Assembly (NCBI GenBank): GCA_003235365.1
Contig: QJWJ01000408.1
Location: forward strand, 1-36,450
Length of the DNA stretch: 36,450 nt
Direction of reading: 5' to 3'
Source of the DNA: Deltaproteobacteria bacterium
GTDB lineage: Bacteria; Myxococcota_A; Polyangia; Polyangiales; Polyangiaceae
This document shows positions 7,647 to 14,102 of this stretch, piece after piece. Within the stretch, counting starts at the first letter, position 1; each line of letters begins with the position of its first letter. Under the pieces are notes generated by a model that was not told the DNA's origin, ran no database searches, and saw only the letters and a list, made by a program, of their open reading frames with translations. The position numbers and the translations under genes are program-made.

Positions 7647-8191
7647 CGACTCCAACAGCCGAAGAACTGCTTGAGCTGGTGCGACCGTGCCCGTACTCCG
7701 AGTTGTTGAGTCCACGGGAGCGCGAGTCCATGTGCATCCTGTCTACTCCCGGCGCGTCTGCTCGATGGATTGCGGAACGGTTTGGTTTCCAGGTTGGGGC
7801 CGTATCGATAGCCGTGGAAGAATATGGAGTAACCAATACGCTGTGGGCGTGCGAGACAGGGAAAGCGATCGGAGTTGAGCCGTTCGACTTGCTGTGTGAG
7901 GCAGAACGACTGCGCGAGCGCCTGGCCGGCAAGAGCTTCGAGTACAACGCCCTGACATCACTGCTCGCTTGGATGTCGCGCCCCAAGGAAGAGCCCCGGG
8001 CAATCGTTGGTTTCGTCTCCGACGCGATCCCGATGATGCATCGGCACGTCACGGAGAAAGGCAACGAGTACCGCTCTGTGAGCGAGCACCCGAGCCCGAG
8101 GATGTCCGACATCGCGGACTACTTCGCGGAGCGCGCGCCGCGCGTCGTAATGATCAAGGTTCCAAGCGACAACGGGGCCATCCGGCCATGA
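7643..8191 (+). CDS. Hypothetical protein with possible helix-turn-helix, paralogue of the previous gene
   Basis: A GTG start overlaps the previous stop (GTGA). The first 50 residues read like a sigma-region-4 or LuxR-like helix-turn-helix: LSPRERESMCILSTPGAS, then ARWIAERFGFQVGAVSIAVEEYG. The domain shared with the upstream gene follows (ACETGKAIGVEPFDLL...RLRE). The C-terminal half, about 85 residues, has no recognised motif. It may be a small regulator, but that is inference from the fold pattern. It lies in the unknown block between dnaB and the Cas12m-like gene. Confidence 0.45.
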   Translation: MTTPTAEELLELVRPCPYSELLSPRERESMCILSTPGASARWIAERFGFQVGAVSIAVEEYGVTNTLWACETGKAIGVEPFDLLCEAERLRERLAGKSFEYNALTSLLAWMSRPKEEPRAIVGFVSDAIPMMHRHVTEKGNEYRSVSEHPSPRMSDIADYFAERAPRVVMIKVPSDNGAIRP

Positions 8192-8322
8192 CTTGCCTCA
8201 AACGCCCATACCCATCAGTCGCGCAAGCGAAGCGCTCCAACCGGCACGCGCGCTTCACGCTGCGTGTATACTGGTGCAACGAGTGCCGAGCGTACCACGT
8301 GACGAATCGAGGTAAGAAGTGA
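8188..8322 (+). CDS. Small zinc-ribbon phage protein (44 aa)
   Basis: ATG 8188 overlaps the previous stop. The product begins MTCLKRPYPSVAQAKRSN and ends with LRVYWCNECRAYHVTNRG. The pattern of an early Cys, an A-x-x-A helix and a C-terminal YxCxxCxxxHxT hook is common in small phage proteins of unknown function that fold as zinc ribbons. The real start is the internal ATG; the longer upstream frame overlaps the previous gene. It may bind nucleic acid or protein; no specific role can be given. Confidence 0.55.
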   Translation: MTCLKRPYPSVAQAKRSNRHARFTLRVYWCNECRAYHVTNRGKK

Positions 8323-8391
8323 GCGCACCAATGCCGATTCAAGACGAAGTCCAAAACGAGGCGCATTACATCGCAGACATCAGAGGATCCA

Positions 8392-8652
8392 ATGAGTCGA
8401 TACAAGTGGAGCACGTACACGGTTCAGTACACCAGAGTCGCTCCGATCGATCTCATTGACGATGCTCAAGGTGATCCGTCGGCAGAGGTAACCGTCTACA
8501 CCAAGGAGGTTCAGTACGTTCCGAGCGACCCATGGGTTGACCCGGTGTTCGTGCGGGAACAGATGCGGATGGAGCGGCAGACGGATGCCGCGATCGAGTT
8601 CTTGATGCGGCGGGCTGGGTACGCGAAGCGAAAAGAGTTGAAAGGCGCCTAG
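8392..8652 (+). CDS. Hypothetical protein upstream of the Cas12m-like gene
   Basis: ATG 8392 follows an AGAGGA site. The 86-residue product begins MSRYKWSTYTVQYTRV, has a strand-rich first half (AEVTVYTKEVQYV) and a charged helical second half (REQMRMERQTDAAIEFLMRRAGYAKRKE). I do not recognise it. It ends 19 bases before the Cas12m-like start and is probably co-transcribed with it, which makes it a candidate accessory or regulator, though nothing in the sequence proves a link. Confidence 0.45.
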   Translation: MSRYKWSTYTVQYTRVAPIDLIDDAQGDPSAEVTVYTKEVQYVPSDPWVDPVFVREQMRMERQTDAAIEFLMRRAGYAKRKELKGA

Positions 8653-8671
8653 GCGCGGAAGGAGTTGGAGG

Positions 8672-10696
8672 ATGAAAGCGACGAGAGTGTACAAGTACGG
8701 TTGCAGGCCGGAGATAACGGAGCAACTGCTCGACCAATTGAAGGCAGCGCGCGAACTGCGAACCGAGTTGGTCAACATCGAGAACAGGCGAATGGAGGAG
8801 TTCCTCGCATTGCGTTCGGTATCGTGCCCGGGGCTGGCTGAGCTTGAGGAGCAAAACGAATCGCTAAACGAGTGCATCGAAGACGTGGTAAAGCGCATAT
8901 CTTACGCCAAGAAGAGCGAGCGCCGGAAGCACCCGCTACAGGCTGAGTTGAAAGCGCTGAAAGCCGAGCGCAAACCTGTCTACGAAGCCGTGAAAGCCGA
9001 GCGCGAGAAGTTCTCGGAGCTCCTGGGTCCACACGACAAGGCATTGGCTTTGCTGAAGGATACCGCATGTGCCGCGGCTGGTTTTCCAACCAAGAAAGGC
9101 ATGAAGCGCTATTCCGATGACGGCAAACAGATGGGAGCCCACCTACTGGGTAGTCTCAGCAGAGAAGCTCTGGATGAGATGCTTGCACGCAAGGATGTGC
9201 CGACCGAGTGGAAAACAGCGAAGAACATCGACAACGAAGCAAAGCGCTCATCCAAGGCGGCCCTGAAGGCGACTCGTTGCACCAGCGGGACGAAGTTCAT
9301 GATTCACAACGACGTCATTGCTGCAGCGAAGAAGTCGAAGGGACGAACGCGGCTCAAGACGCGCTACGATCGCGAGTCGGTCGCGCTGGACATCAAGTCG
9401 CTTAGGCTGAGCGACGTTGCTAACGGAGGCTCGCCACTGCTCAGGTTCGTGAACGAGTCGACCGCATCGCACGGCAGGGTATTCGTCGACTGCATCGTGC
9501 GATTCGGCGTTCTACCCGAGCCGTTCGTTGTTGGAATGAGCGTGCTCATGCATCGGCCTCTCCCAGCCGACTCTGACATTCGCTCAGTTCGACTGTGTCG
9601 CGAGCGCATTGGGCGGCGCGAGCGGTGGACGATACAGTTCACCGTGCTGACTGATGAGCCGAACCAGAGGCGTGTCCCGAAGGGAGGAACGATCGCGATC
9701 AACATCGGTTGGCGAGTTAGAAGCGGCAAAGCTGCTATGGGTGCGCAGTTCGGAAAGGTGTCCGACATCGGCGATAAGCATGTGCGGGTTGGCGTGGCCA
9801 TCGACGACGACGGCAATGTGCGCGAGCTCACTCTTCCGGCGCGGATGCGCAGAAGGGAAGAATTCATCCGGTCGCTTCAGTCGGCGTCAGACAAGTTGTT
9901 CGATTCCGCCTTGTCCCAGTTTCGGGAGATCCGAAAGGCGCACCCTGAGTTGCTCGACTTCGAACTGGCTATTCCAGGTCGCGAGCCGGTAACACTGCTG
10001 AAGAAGACCATTCAGTGCGACAAGTGGCGCAGTCACAAGAAGCTGCTGTTCGCCATTCGTGATCTCGCGAACCACATGGGAATCGATGGGCGCCCGATCT
10101 ACGCAGAGTGGAAGAAGCAGCGCCTAGCAGCGAAGATCGACCTGTTCGCTACACTGGAGGAAACGCGCGAGTGGTTGAGCGAGAATGGCGAGTCTGAGCC
10201 TCTGCGCCAAGAGGTGATCTGGCTGTTGTTCTGGATGCGCAAATGCTACCACCTCGACTCGATGGCGCGTGACCTGATCGCCAAGACCACGGGGTGGCGT
10301 CGGGAGATATTCCGGATCTGGGCGGCGCAGTTCGCTGCAGCATACCAGACACTGGTCACCTCCGATGAGAAGTACAAGGAGCTGAAGGAAAAGAAGCCGA
10401 AGGAGCAAGACTTCGAAGGCCCGCAAGAGCAGAAGGCGCGAGCGAACCAGCACAAGGCGTCACCGGGTCTGTTGCGCTCGATACTCCGAGACGCGTTTGG
10501 TCAACGCTCCATCGTTGTGTCTGCATCCGACGTCACCAAGTTACACTATGACTGTGGGTGTGAGCTTTACGGCGACAGAAAGAAGAATGTGGCGCTTGCG
10601 TGTGAACGCGACGGCTCATATCATGACCAGGACGAAAACGCGGCACGTAACATGCTGCGAGCGGTCCTTGAAAAACGTAGCGAGGTAGCGGCCTGA
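8672..10696 (+). CDS. cas12m: Cas12m-like CRISPR effector (type V-M), RuvC-I Asp replaced by Asn
   Basis: This 674-residue protein lies next to a CRISPR array on the same strand. From memory of Cas12m (C2c4, V-U1) sequences, several segments correspond in order: YKYGCRPEITEQLLDQLKAA at the N terminus with a charged helical region to about residue 125, HRPLPADSDI at 294, TIAINIGWR around 344, KASPGLLRSI near 595, and a cysteine hook with YHDQDENAARNML at the end. Length fits Cas12m (about 600) better than Cas12a or Cas12b. Active-site reading: RuvC-I has Asn344 where Asp is expected; RuvC-II falls near TLVTSDEK with Ser564-Asp565-Glu566 and no clear catalytic Glu; RuvC-III keeps Asp654 in DENAA. 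The zinc ribbon keeps Cys628, Cys630 and Cys644, but Asp647 stands where a fourth Cys is usual. Cas12m is known to bind DNA and block transcription rather than cut. AAGGAG lies seven bases before the ATG. TnpB is less likely because an array is present. Confidence 0.78.
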   Translation: MKATRVYKYGCRPEITEQLLDQLKAARELRTELVNIENRRMEEFLALRSVSCPGLAELEEQNESLNECIEDVVKRISYAKKSERRKHPLQAELKALKAERKPVYEAVKAEREKFSELLGPHDKALALLKDTACAAAGFPTKKGMKRYSDDGKQMGAHLLGSLSREALDEMLARKDVPTEWKTAKNIDNEAKRSSKAALKATRCTSGTKFMIHNDVIAAAKKSKGRTRLKTRYDRESVALDIKSLRLSDVANGGSPLLRFVNESTASHGRVFVDCIVRFGVLPEPFVVGMSVLMHRPLPADSDIRSVRLCRERIGRRERWTIQFTVLTDEPNQRRVPKGGTIAINIGWRVRSGKAAMGAQFGKVSDIGDKHVRVGVAIDDDGNVRELTLPARMRRREEFIRSLQSASDKLFDSALSQFREIRKAHPELLDFELAIPGREPVTLLKKTIQCDKWRSHKKLLFAIRDLANHMGIDGRPIYAEWKKQRLAAKIDLFATLEETREWLSENGESEPLRQEVIWLLFWMRKCYHLDSMARDLIAKTTGWRREIFRIWAAQFAAAYQTLVTSDEKYKELKEKKPKEQDFEGPQEQKARANQHKASPGLLRSILRDAFGQRSIVVSASDVTKLHYDCGCELYGDRKKNVALACERDGSYHDQDENAARNMLRAVLEKRSEVAA

Positions 10697-10757
10697 ATCT
10701 GAGCCGCTCGAAAACCGGGTAGCAGGTGCGCGAAAGTGCTTGTATCCTCGGTGGTGT
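10697..10757 (+). promoter_or_regulatory. CRISPR leader between the Cas12m-like gene and the array
   Basis: These 61 bases are the whole gap between the effector stop and the first repeat. A TATCCT at 10743-10748 could be a weak -10 box, but no good -35 is seen, so the array is probably transcribed with the effector. GGTAGC, the core of the repeat, also occurs at 10717-10722 here and at 10684-10689 in the end of the effector gene; the leader copy is followed by GAAAG at a spacing like that in the repeat. The leader assignment rests on the degenerate repeat being at the other end. Confidence 0.4.
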
Positions 10758-11224
10758 ATTCAAAAAGGTAGCGGATCGCCTAAAGAGTCCGACTTGCGTG
10801 GTTGTTACCTACTACCCGGGGGACTCGGATTCAAAAAGGTAGCGGATCGCCTAAAGAGTCCGACATACACGGCGCTGTGTTGGAGGTTTGCGTTGCGGAG
10901 ATTCAAAAAGGTAGCGGATCGCCTAAAGAGTCCGACTTCGCGGTCCGCGCGTTGGCCTCGGCGTGCCCGCGGATTCAAAAAGGTAGCGGATCGCCTAAAG
11001 AGTCCGACTTGAGGCGTCAGATGACGACGTTTCGGACGCGCCCGATTCAAAAAGGTAGCGGATCGCCTAAAGAGTCCGACCGAACGAGCGAGTCGACATC
11101 GTGGTCAATGGGCATATTCAAGAAGGTAGCGGATCGCCTAAAGAGTCCGACGTCGATGCCTACGCCCCGGACGAAGCCGTTGCGCGGATTCAAAAAGGTA
11201 GCGAGGCGCCTAAAGACTTTCGAC
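10758..11224 (+). CRISPR. CRISPR array, 7 repeats and 6 spacers
   Basis: Repeats start at 10758, 10829, 10901, 10973, 11045, 11116 and 11188. The unit is 36 bases, begins ATTCAAAAAGG and ends GAGTCCGAC. Repeats 1-5 are identical, repeat 6 has one A-to-G change at its seventh base, and repeat 7 is divergent and 37 bases long. Spacers are 35, 36, 36, 36, 35 and 36 bases and unrelated to each other. The 3' part of the repeat can fold with a 5-bp stem, CGGAT pairing GTCCG around a 10-base loop, as expected for a Cas12 crRNA 5' handle. Degeneracy at the 3' end puts the leader next to the effector gene and transcription on the + strand. No cas1, cas2 or cas4 is present in the window, so new spacers would need host adaptation genes or recombination. 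Confidence 0.93.
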
Positions 11225-11242
11225 AAGCCAAAGGAGCAAAGG

Positions 11243-12469
11243 ATGGAACTACGAGACTACCAAGCAAGAGCGGTCGCTGAAGTACGAGCCAAGTGGGCAG
11301 CGGGCGCAAAGCACGTTCTGCTTGTCGCGCCGACCGCTTCTGGCAAGACCGAGATGGCGCAAGCGGCAGTTGGAAAGGCGCCGCAGTGTTGGCTCGTGCA
11401 CACGCGCGACTTGCTCGATCAGACGGCAAAGCGTCTGCGTGAGGCAACGGGTCAGCCGGTAAACGTGATCGCTGGAGGTGTAGAGCCGACGAACGGTGCG
11501 CGAATTCATGTCGCAATGGTGCAGTCGTTGTTCGGGCGAGAAGTGCCAGAAGTGAACTACCTCATTCCCGACGAATGCCATCACTACCGGGCCGACGAGT
11601 GGGAGCTTGCCCTGTATGCATTCAAGACTGCGAAACGCCTTGGGCTAACGGCCACGCCAGCGCGCTACGACAACAGGCCACTGGGCGACGTCTTCGACGA
11701 GCTTGTGGTTGCGGCGCAGATCCAGGATCTGGTTGAGCGCGGGTATCTTATGAAGGTCGATCTGCTACGCGCTCCGGAGCCGCTCAAGGGAATGGCTGCG
11801 CTGGATGCCGTGGAAGCATACATGCGCTACGCAAACGGAACGAAGGCATTCGGGTACCTGCCGTCAGTCGACATGTGCCAAGACGCCGCTCGGCGATTCC
11901 GAGAGAACGGCGTAAGCGCGAAGGTCATCGCCTACAACACCGGCGACAGCGAGCGACGCAAAGCAATGGGAGAGTTTGCAGCCGGAGAGGTGCGTGTGTT
12001 GCTCTGTCACACGACACTGACGGAGGGCATCGATGTACCGGACGCTGAGACCTGCATCCTTGGAAAGTCCTATCACCACGTCGGGCAGATGATGCAGGCG
12101 ACCGGGCGCATCATGCGTACGTCTCCGAGCAAGACGCGGGCGCTTGTGCTTGACCTCGTTGGTTGCACGCATGTTCTCGGGCATCCGCAGATCCCTCGAC
12201 TGTTCTCGCTGACAGGTGAGGCGATTAGCACACCAACCACCAACCCTGAGGCCGTTGGAAAGGAGCGCAATCCGATGCAGTGGAGCGTCGGAAACATCGA
12301 CCTGCAGGAGTTCGAGATTGTATCTGTCGGCGCCGAGGTCGCGAGAGTTCCGAGCGAAGTCATGAAGGAGCGCTGGAACGACCTGCTTGGGCTCGTGAAG
12401 CTCCGGAAGATGCGACGGTGCGAGGCATCAGCGCAATTTCACGCGGAGTACGGCCTGTGGCCAGCCTGA
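11243..12469 (+). CDS. SF2 DEAD/DEAH-type helicase
   Basis: The product is 408 residues from ATG 11243, behind AAAGGAG; the longer open frame upstream is only read-through of the 36-base repeats. The motifs are those of XPB/RadD-like superfamily 2 helicases: a Q-motif-like ELRDYQARAV at the start, Walker A APTASGKT at residues 29-36, motif II DECHH at 110-114, motif III TATPAR near 148, then the second domain with TEGIDVPD and motif VI QMMQATGRIMR. Such enzymes translocate on duplex DNA using ATP and are frequent in phage replication or recombination modules. The gene starts 18 bases after the last CRISPR repeat and has no visible promoter of its own, so it is likely translated from the array transcript. 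A functional link to the Cas12m-like protein is possible but unproven. Confidence 0.9.
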   Translation: MELRDYQARAVAEVRAKWAAGAKHVLLVAPTASGKTEMAQAAVGKAPQCWLVHTRDLLDQTAKRLREATGQPVNVIAGGVEPTNGARIHVAMVQSLFGREVPEVNYLIPDECHHYRADEWELALYAFKTAKRLGLTATPARYDNRPLGDVFDELVVAAQIQDLVERGYLMKVDLLRAPEPLKGMAALDAVEAYMRYANGTKAFGYLPSVDMCQDAARRFRENGVSAKVIAYNTGDSERRKAMGEFAAGEVRVLLCHTTLTEGIDVPDAETCILGKSYHHVGQMMQATGRIMRTSPSKTRALVLDLVGCTHVLGHPQIPRLFSLTGEAISTPTTNPEAVGKERNPMQWSVGNIDLQEFEIVSVGAEVARVPSEVMKERWNDLLGLVKLRKMRRCEASAQFHAEYGLWPA

Positions 12470-12481
12470 CCAGACCAAGCG

Positions 12482-12536
12482 AAAAACCCCCGCCCCGGTA
12501 ATCCGAGACGGGGGCTGCCCTCCGGCGCAACGGCAG
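12482..12536. terminator. Hairpin pair at the end of the early region
   Basis: CCCCCG (12487-12492) pairs with CGGGGG (12509-12514), and directly after it CTGCC pairs with GGCAG. The A5 run before the first stem means that on the minus strand the stem is followed by T5, so it looks like an intrinsic terminator for leftward transcripts. On the plus strand there is no T run, so it would act at most as a pause or an antitermination target. Confidence 0.4.
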
Positions 12537-12551
12537 GAGGATAGCACAACA

Positions 12552-13619
12552 ATGCCAGCGACGACAGCGACCAAGATACACGCAGAAACGAAGCAGCAGA
12601 CCATCCAACTCGCCCCCGACGAGGCCGCTCACATCGAGTGGTTTTTCGACGAGGGAATCGCCACGTTCGAGCGATCGAACCTGGGCCCGCAACTGGAGCG
12701 CCTCCGGAGCGCCTCACGCGGCACCTACGAATGCCGGACCTGCAAAGGTCGCCGATTCGTCAAGGTTCGGCTCGCGACCTGCGGGCATTGCCGCGGCACC
12801 GGCTGGTTGGAGCCCACCAACCTGGTCGACACGCAACAGCGGTGCGGGCACTGCAAAGGCAAGTGTGTCGTTCGGCTCGCCCCCGAGTCGAAGCGGACGG
12901 ACTACTACACCGTGAAGGACTTGTGCGCCCCCTGCCGCGGGACTGGCGTCACTGCCCGCAAGCGAGGCCACCAGAGGCGAACTGGGGCGATGACGGCGCG
13001 CCCGGGGGTTATCAGGGAGTGGCGCGCCCCGGTTTACCCGGACGAGTACGACGTCGAGCGCTACGGAATGGTAGCGAGGCGGCTCATGCGGATGACCGAG
13101 CGGCACGCACTCGCGATCTACGCCTACCACTGGATTGGGCAGCAGTACGCGGCGAACGTGAACACGGGCCCGCTCTGGGCGGTCATGGCGCTGACGGTTG
13201 CGGGGCGACGGCTCGTAGAGCGCAACAGCGACAAGCCGCCAAAGGCACTGGATGGGCATCAGCTGCAGCTCCACAGCCGTGCCCAGGACCACGCCGACAT
13301 CGACGGCAGCTGCGTGGACCCCGGGTTGGTCGACGATTGGCAACTGCTCACTCAGCCAGAGCTGTTCACCGAGCTGTCCCACACGCCCAGCGACGGGGGG
13401 AGCGAAGCCCGGCAGCGCACGGCACTGTTGGCGGCGGCGAAGCGCCAGGCCGAGACGCTCTACCGGGCCGCCGTGCTGGAGTGGCAGACCCTGGGCGATG
13501 GACAGGTGGCGAGATCTCGAGCGAGGACGCCCAAGGCACCACGGACCAAGGCGACCACACTGAAGGACGTGAGAGCGCTGCTCAGGCGTCTCGAGGTCGT
13601 CGAGGTGGTCGTCCGATGA
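12552..13619 (+). CDS. DnaJ-type zinc-finger protein, possible late antiterminator
   Basis: The 355-residue product has four CxxC modules between about residues 58 and 135 (CRTCKGRRF, CGHCRGTGW, CGHCKGKCV, CAPCRGTGV), the CxxCxGxG arrangement of the DnaJ cysteine-rich domain, expected to bind two zinc ions. There is no J domain. Residues about 155-225 contain ERYGMVARRLMRMTERHALAIYAYHW, a helical region seen with similar zinc modules in phage regulators. Some phage Q-type antiterminators carry such a zinc finger, and this gene sits exactly where a late regulator would be: after the early helicase and before packaging genes. The start is ATG 12552 behind GGCAGGAGG. The regulatory role is inference from domain and position. 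Confidence 0.45.
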   Translation: MPATTATKIHAETKQQTIQLAPDEAAHIEWFFDEGIATFERSNLGPQLERLRSASRGTYECRTCKGRRFVKVRLATCGHCRGTGWLEPTNLVDTQQRCGHCKGKCVVRLAPESKRTDYYTVKDLCAPCRGTGVTARKRGHQRRTGAMTARPGVIREWRAPVYPDEYDVERYGMVARRLMRMTERHALAIYAYHWIGQQYAANVNTGPLWAVMALTVAGRRLVERNSDKPPKALDGHQLQLHSRAQDHADIDGSCVDPGLVDDWQLLTQPELFTELSHTPSDGGSEARQRTALLAAAKRQAETLYRAAVLEWQTLGDGQVARSRARTPKAPRTKATTLKDVRALLRRLEVVEVVVR

Positions 13620-14044
13620 GCATCCAGGACGACGGAGACAACGCCGAGATGACGGCCCAGCAGTGCGCCGCGTGGCTCGGCTGGGGGAGCACGAGGGCCG
13701 CCGCCCGCAGGCTCACCGATCGGCTGAAGCGACGCGAGAAGGGCCGTGGCTGGTTCGAGCGGGACGGTACCGGCGGGCTCCGTATCACGAAGCGGCAGAT
13801 TGCCCAGCACGCCCCCGACCTGCTGCGCGCCGACTACCAAACGGGGCTCACGCAGGTGAGCAAGCAGCTGGACGAGATCCACCAGCGACTCGACCGCGTC
13901 GTGGACCGGCGGATCGCCAAGCATCCGATGGTGCAGCGCCACGAGAGAAAAATCGCCCAGCACTCGCGGGACATCGCTCAACTGACCGAAGTGGCTGACA
14001 AGTCCGCGAAAGCGTTGGCGAGAATTCTGGACTTGGAGCCGTAG
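13616..14044 (+). CDS. HTH and coiled-coil hypothetical protein
   Basis: ATG 13616 overlaps the previous stop. The 142-residue product has an N-terminal helix-turn-helix-like segment (TAQQCAAWLGWGSTRAAARRL) followed by WFERDGTGGLRITKRQI, resembling a winged helix. A long coiled coil follows (TQVSKQLDEIHQRLDRVVDRR to KSAKALARIL). The combination suggests a dimeric DNA-binding protein. Its position just before the small regulator gene suggests late-gene control, but it could also be a structural linker. No specific family is recognised. Confidence 0.45.
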   Translation: MSIQDDGDNAEMTAQQCAAWLGWGSTRAAARRLTDRLKRREKGRGWFERDGTGGLRITKRQIAQHAPDLLRADYQTGLTQVSKQLDEIHQRLDRVVDRRIAKHPMVQRHERKIAQHSRDIAQLTEVADKSAKALARILDLEP

Positions 14045-14053
14045 CTGCCGATC

Positions 14054-14096
14054 GCAGAAACTATCCCGGGTCGTTTCTGCGCCTACCTCATGAGGT
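14054..14096. promoter_or_regulatory. Two inverted repeats upstream of a small HTH gene (operator candidates)
   Basis: GCAGAAAC (14054-14061) is the inverse of GTTTCTGC (14073-14080) across 11 bases, and ACCTCATGAGGT (14085-14096) is a perfect 12-base palindrome covering the GAGGT ribosome-site region of the next gene. Binding there would block translation or transcription of that gene. The first repeat lacks a following T run, so it is not a standard terminator. Confidence 0.5.
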
Positions 14097-14102
14097 GTAA
14101 GA

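Noticed and set aside
8319..8459. GTG frame of 46 codons between the zinc-ribbon gene and the 86-aa gene
   Set aside because: It overlaps the next gene by 68 bases in another frame and shows no recognisable motif; the start overlap (GTGA) is its only support.
8672..10696. Effector read as a TnpB transposon protein
   Set aside because: No TnpA, no transposon ends and no guide-RNA-like right end are visible, while a clear CRISPR array follows. The length and N-terminal region also fit Cas12m better.
10805..11050. Minus-strand open frame inside the array
   Set aside because: It is the reverse-complement reading of the same repeats, with no ribosome site and no domain.
10794..11187. Spacers targeting sequence within this window
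   Set aside because: Reading by eye gave no obvious match of any spacer elsewhere in the window, and repeats end in GAC, which does not fit the T-rich PAM of Cas12m. A proper search is still needed.
10802..11242. An open frame that runs through the CRISPR array into the helicase
   Set aside because: The 36-base repeat is a multiple of three and has no stop in this frame, so the frame stays open by chance; the peptide is just a repeated repeat translation. The helicase has a good ribosome site and ATG at 11243.
12638..13615. Long frame extending the coiled-coil gene leftward
   Set aside because: It runs out of frame through the zinc-finger gene and has shadow composition; the coupled ATG at 13616 is the real start.
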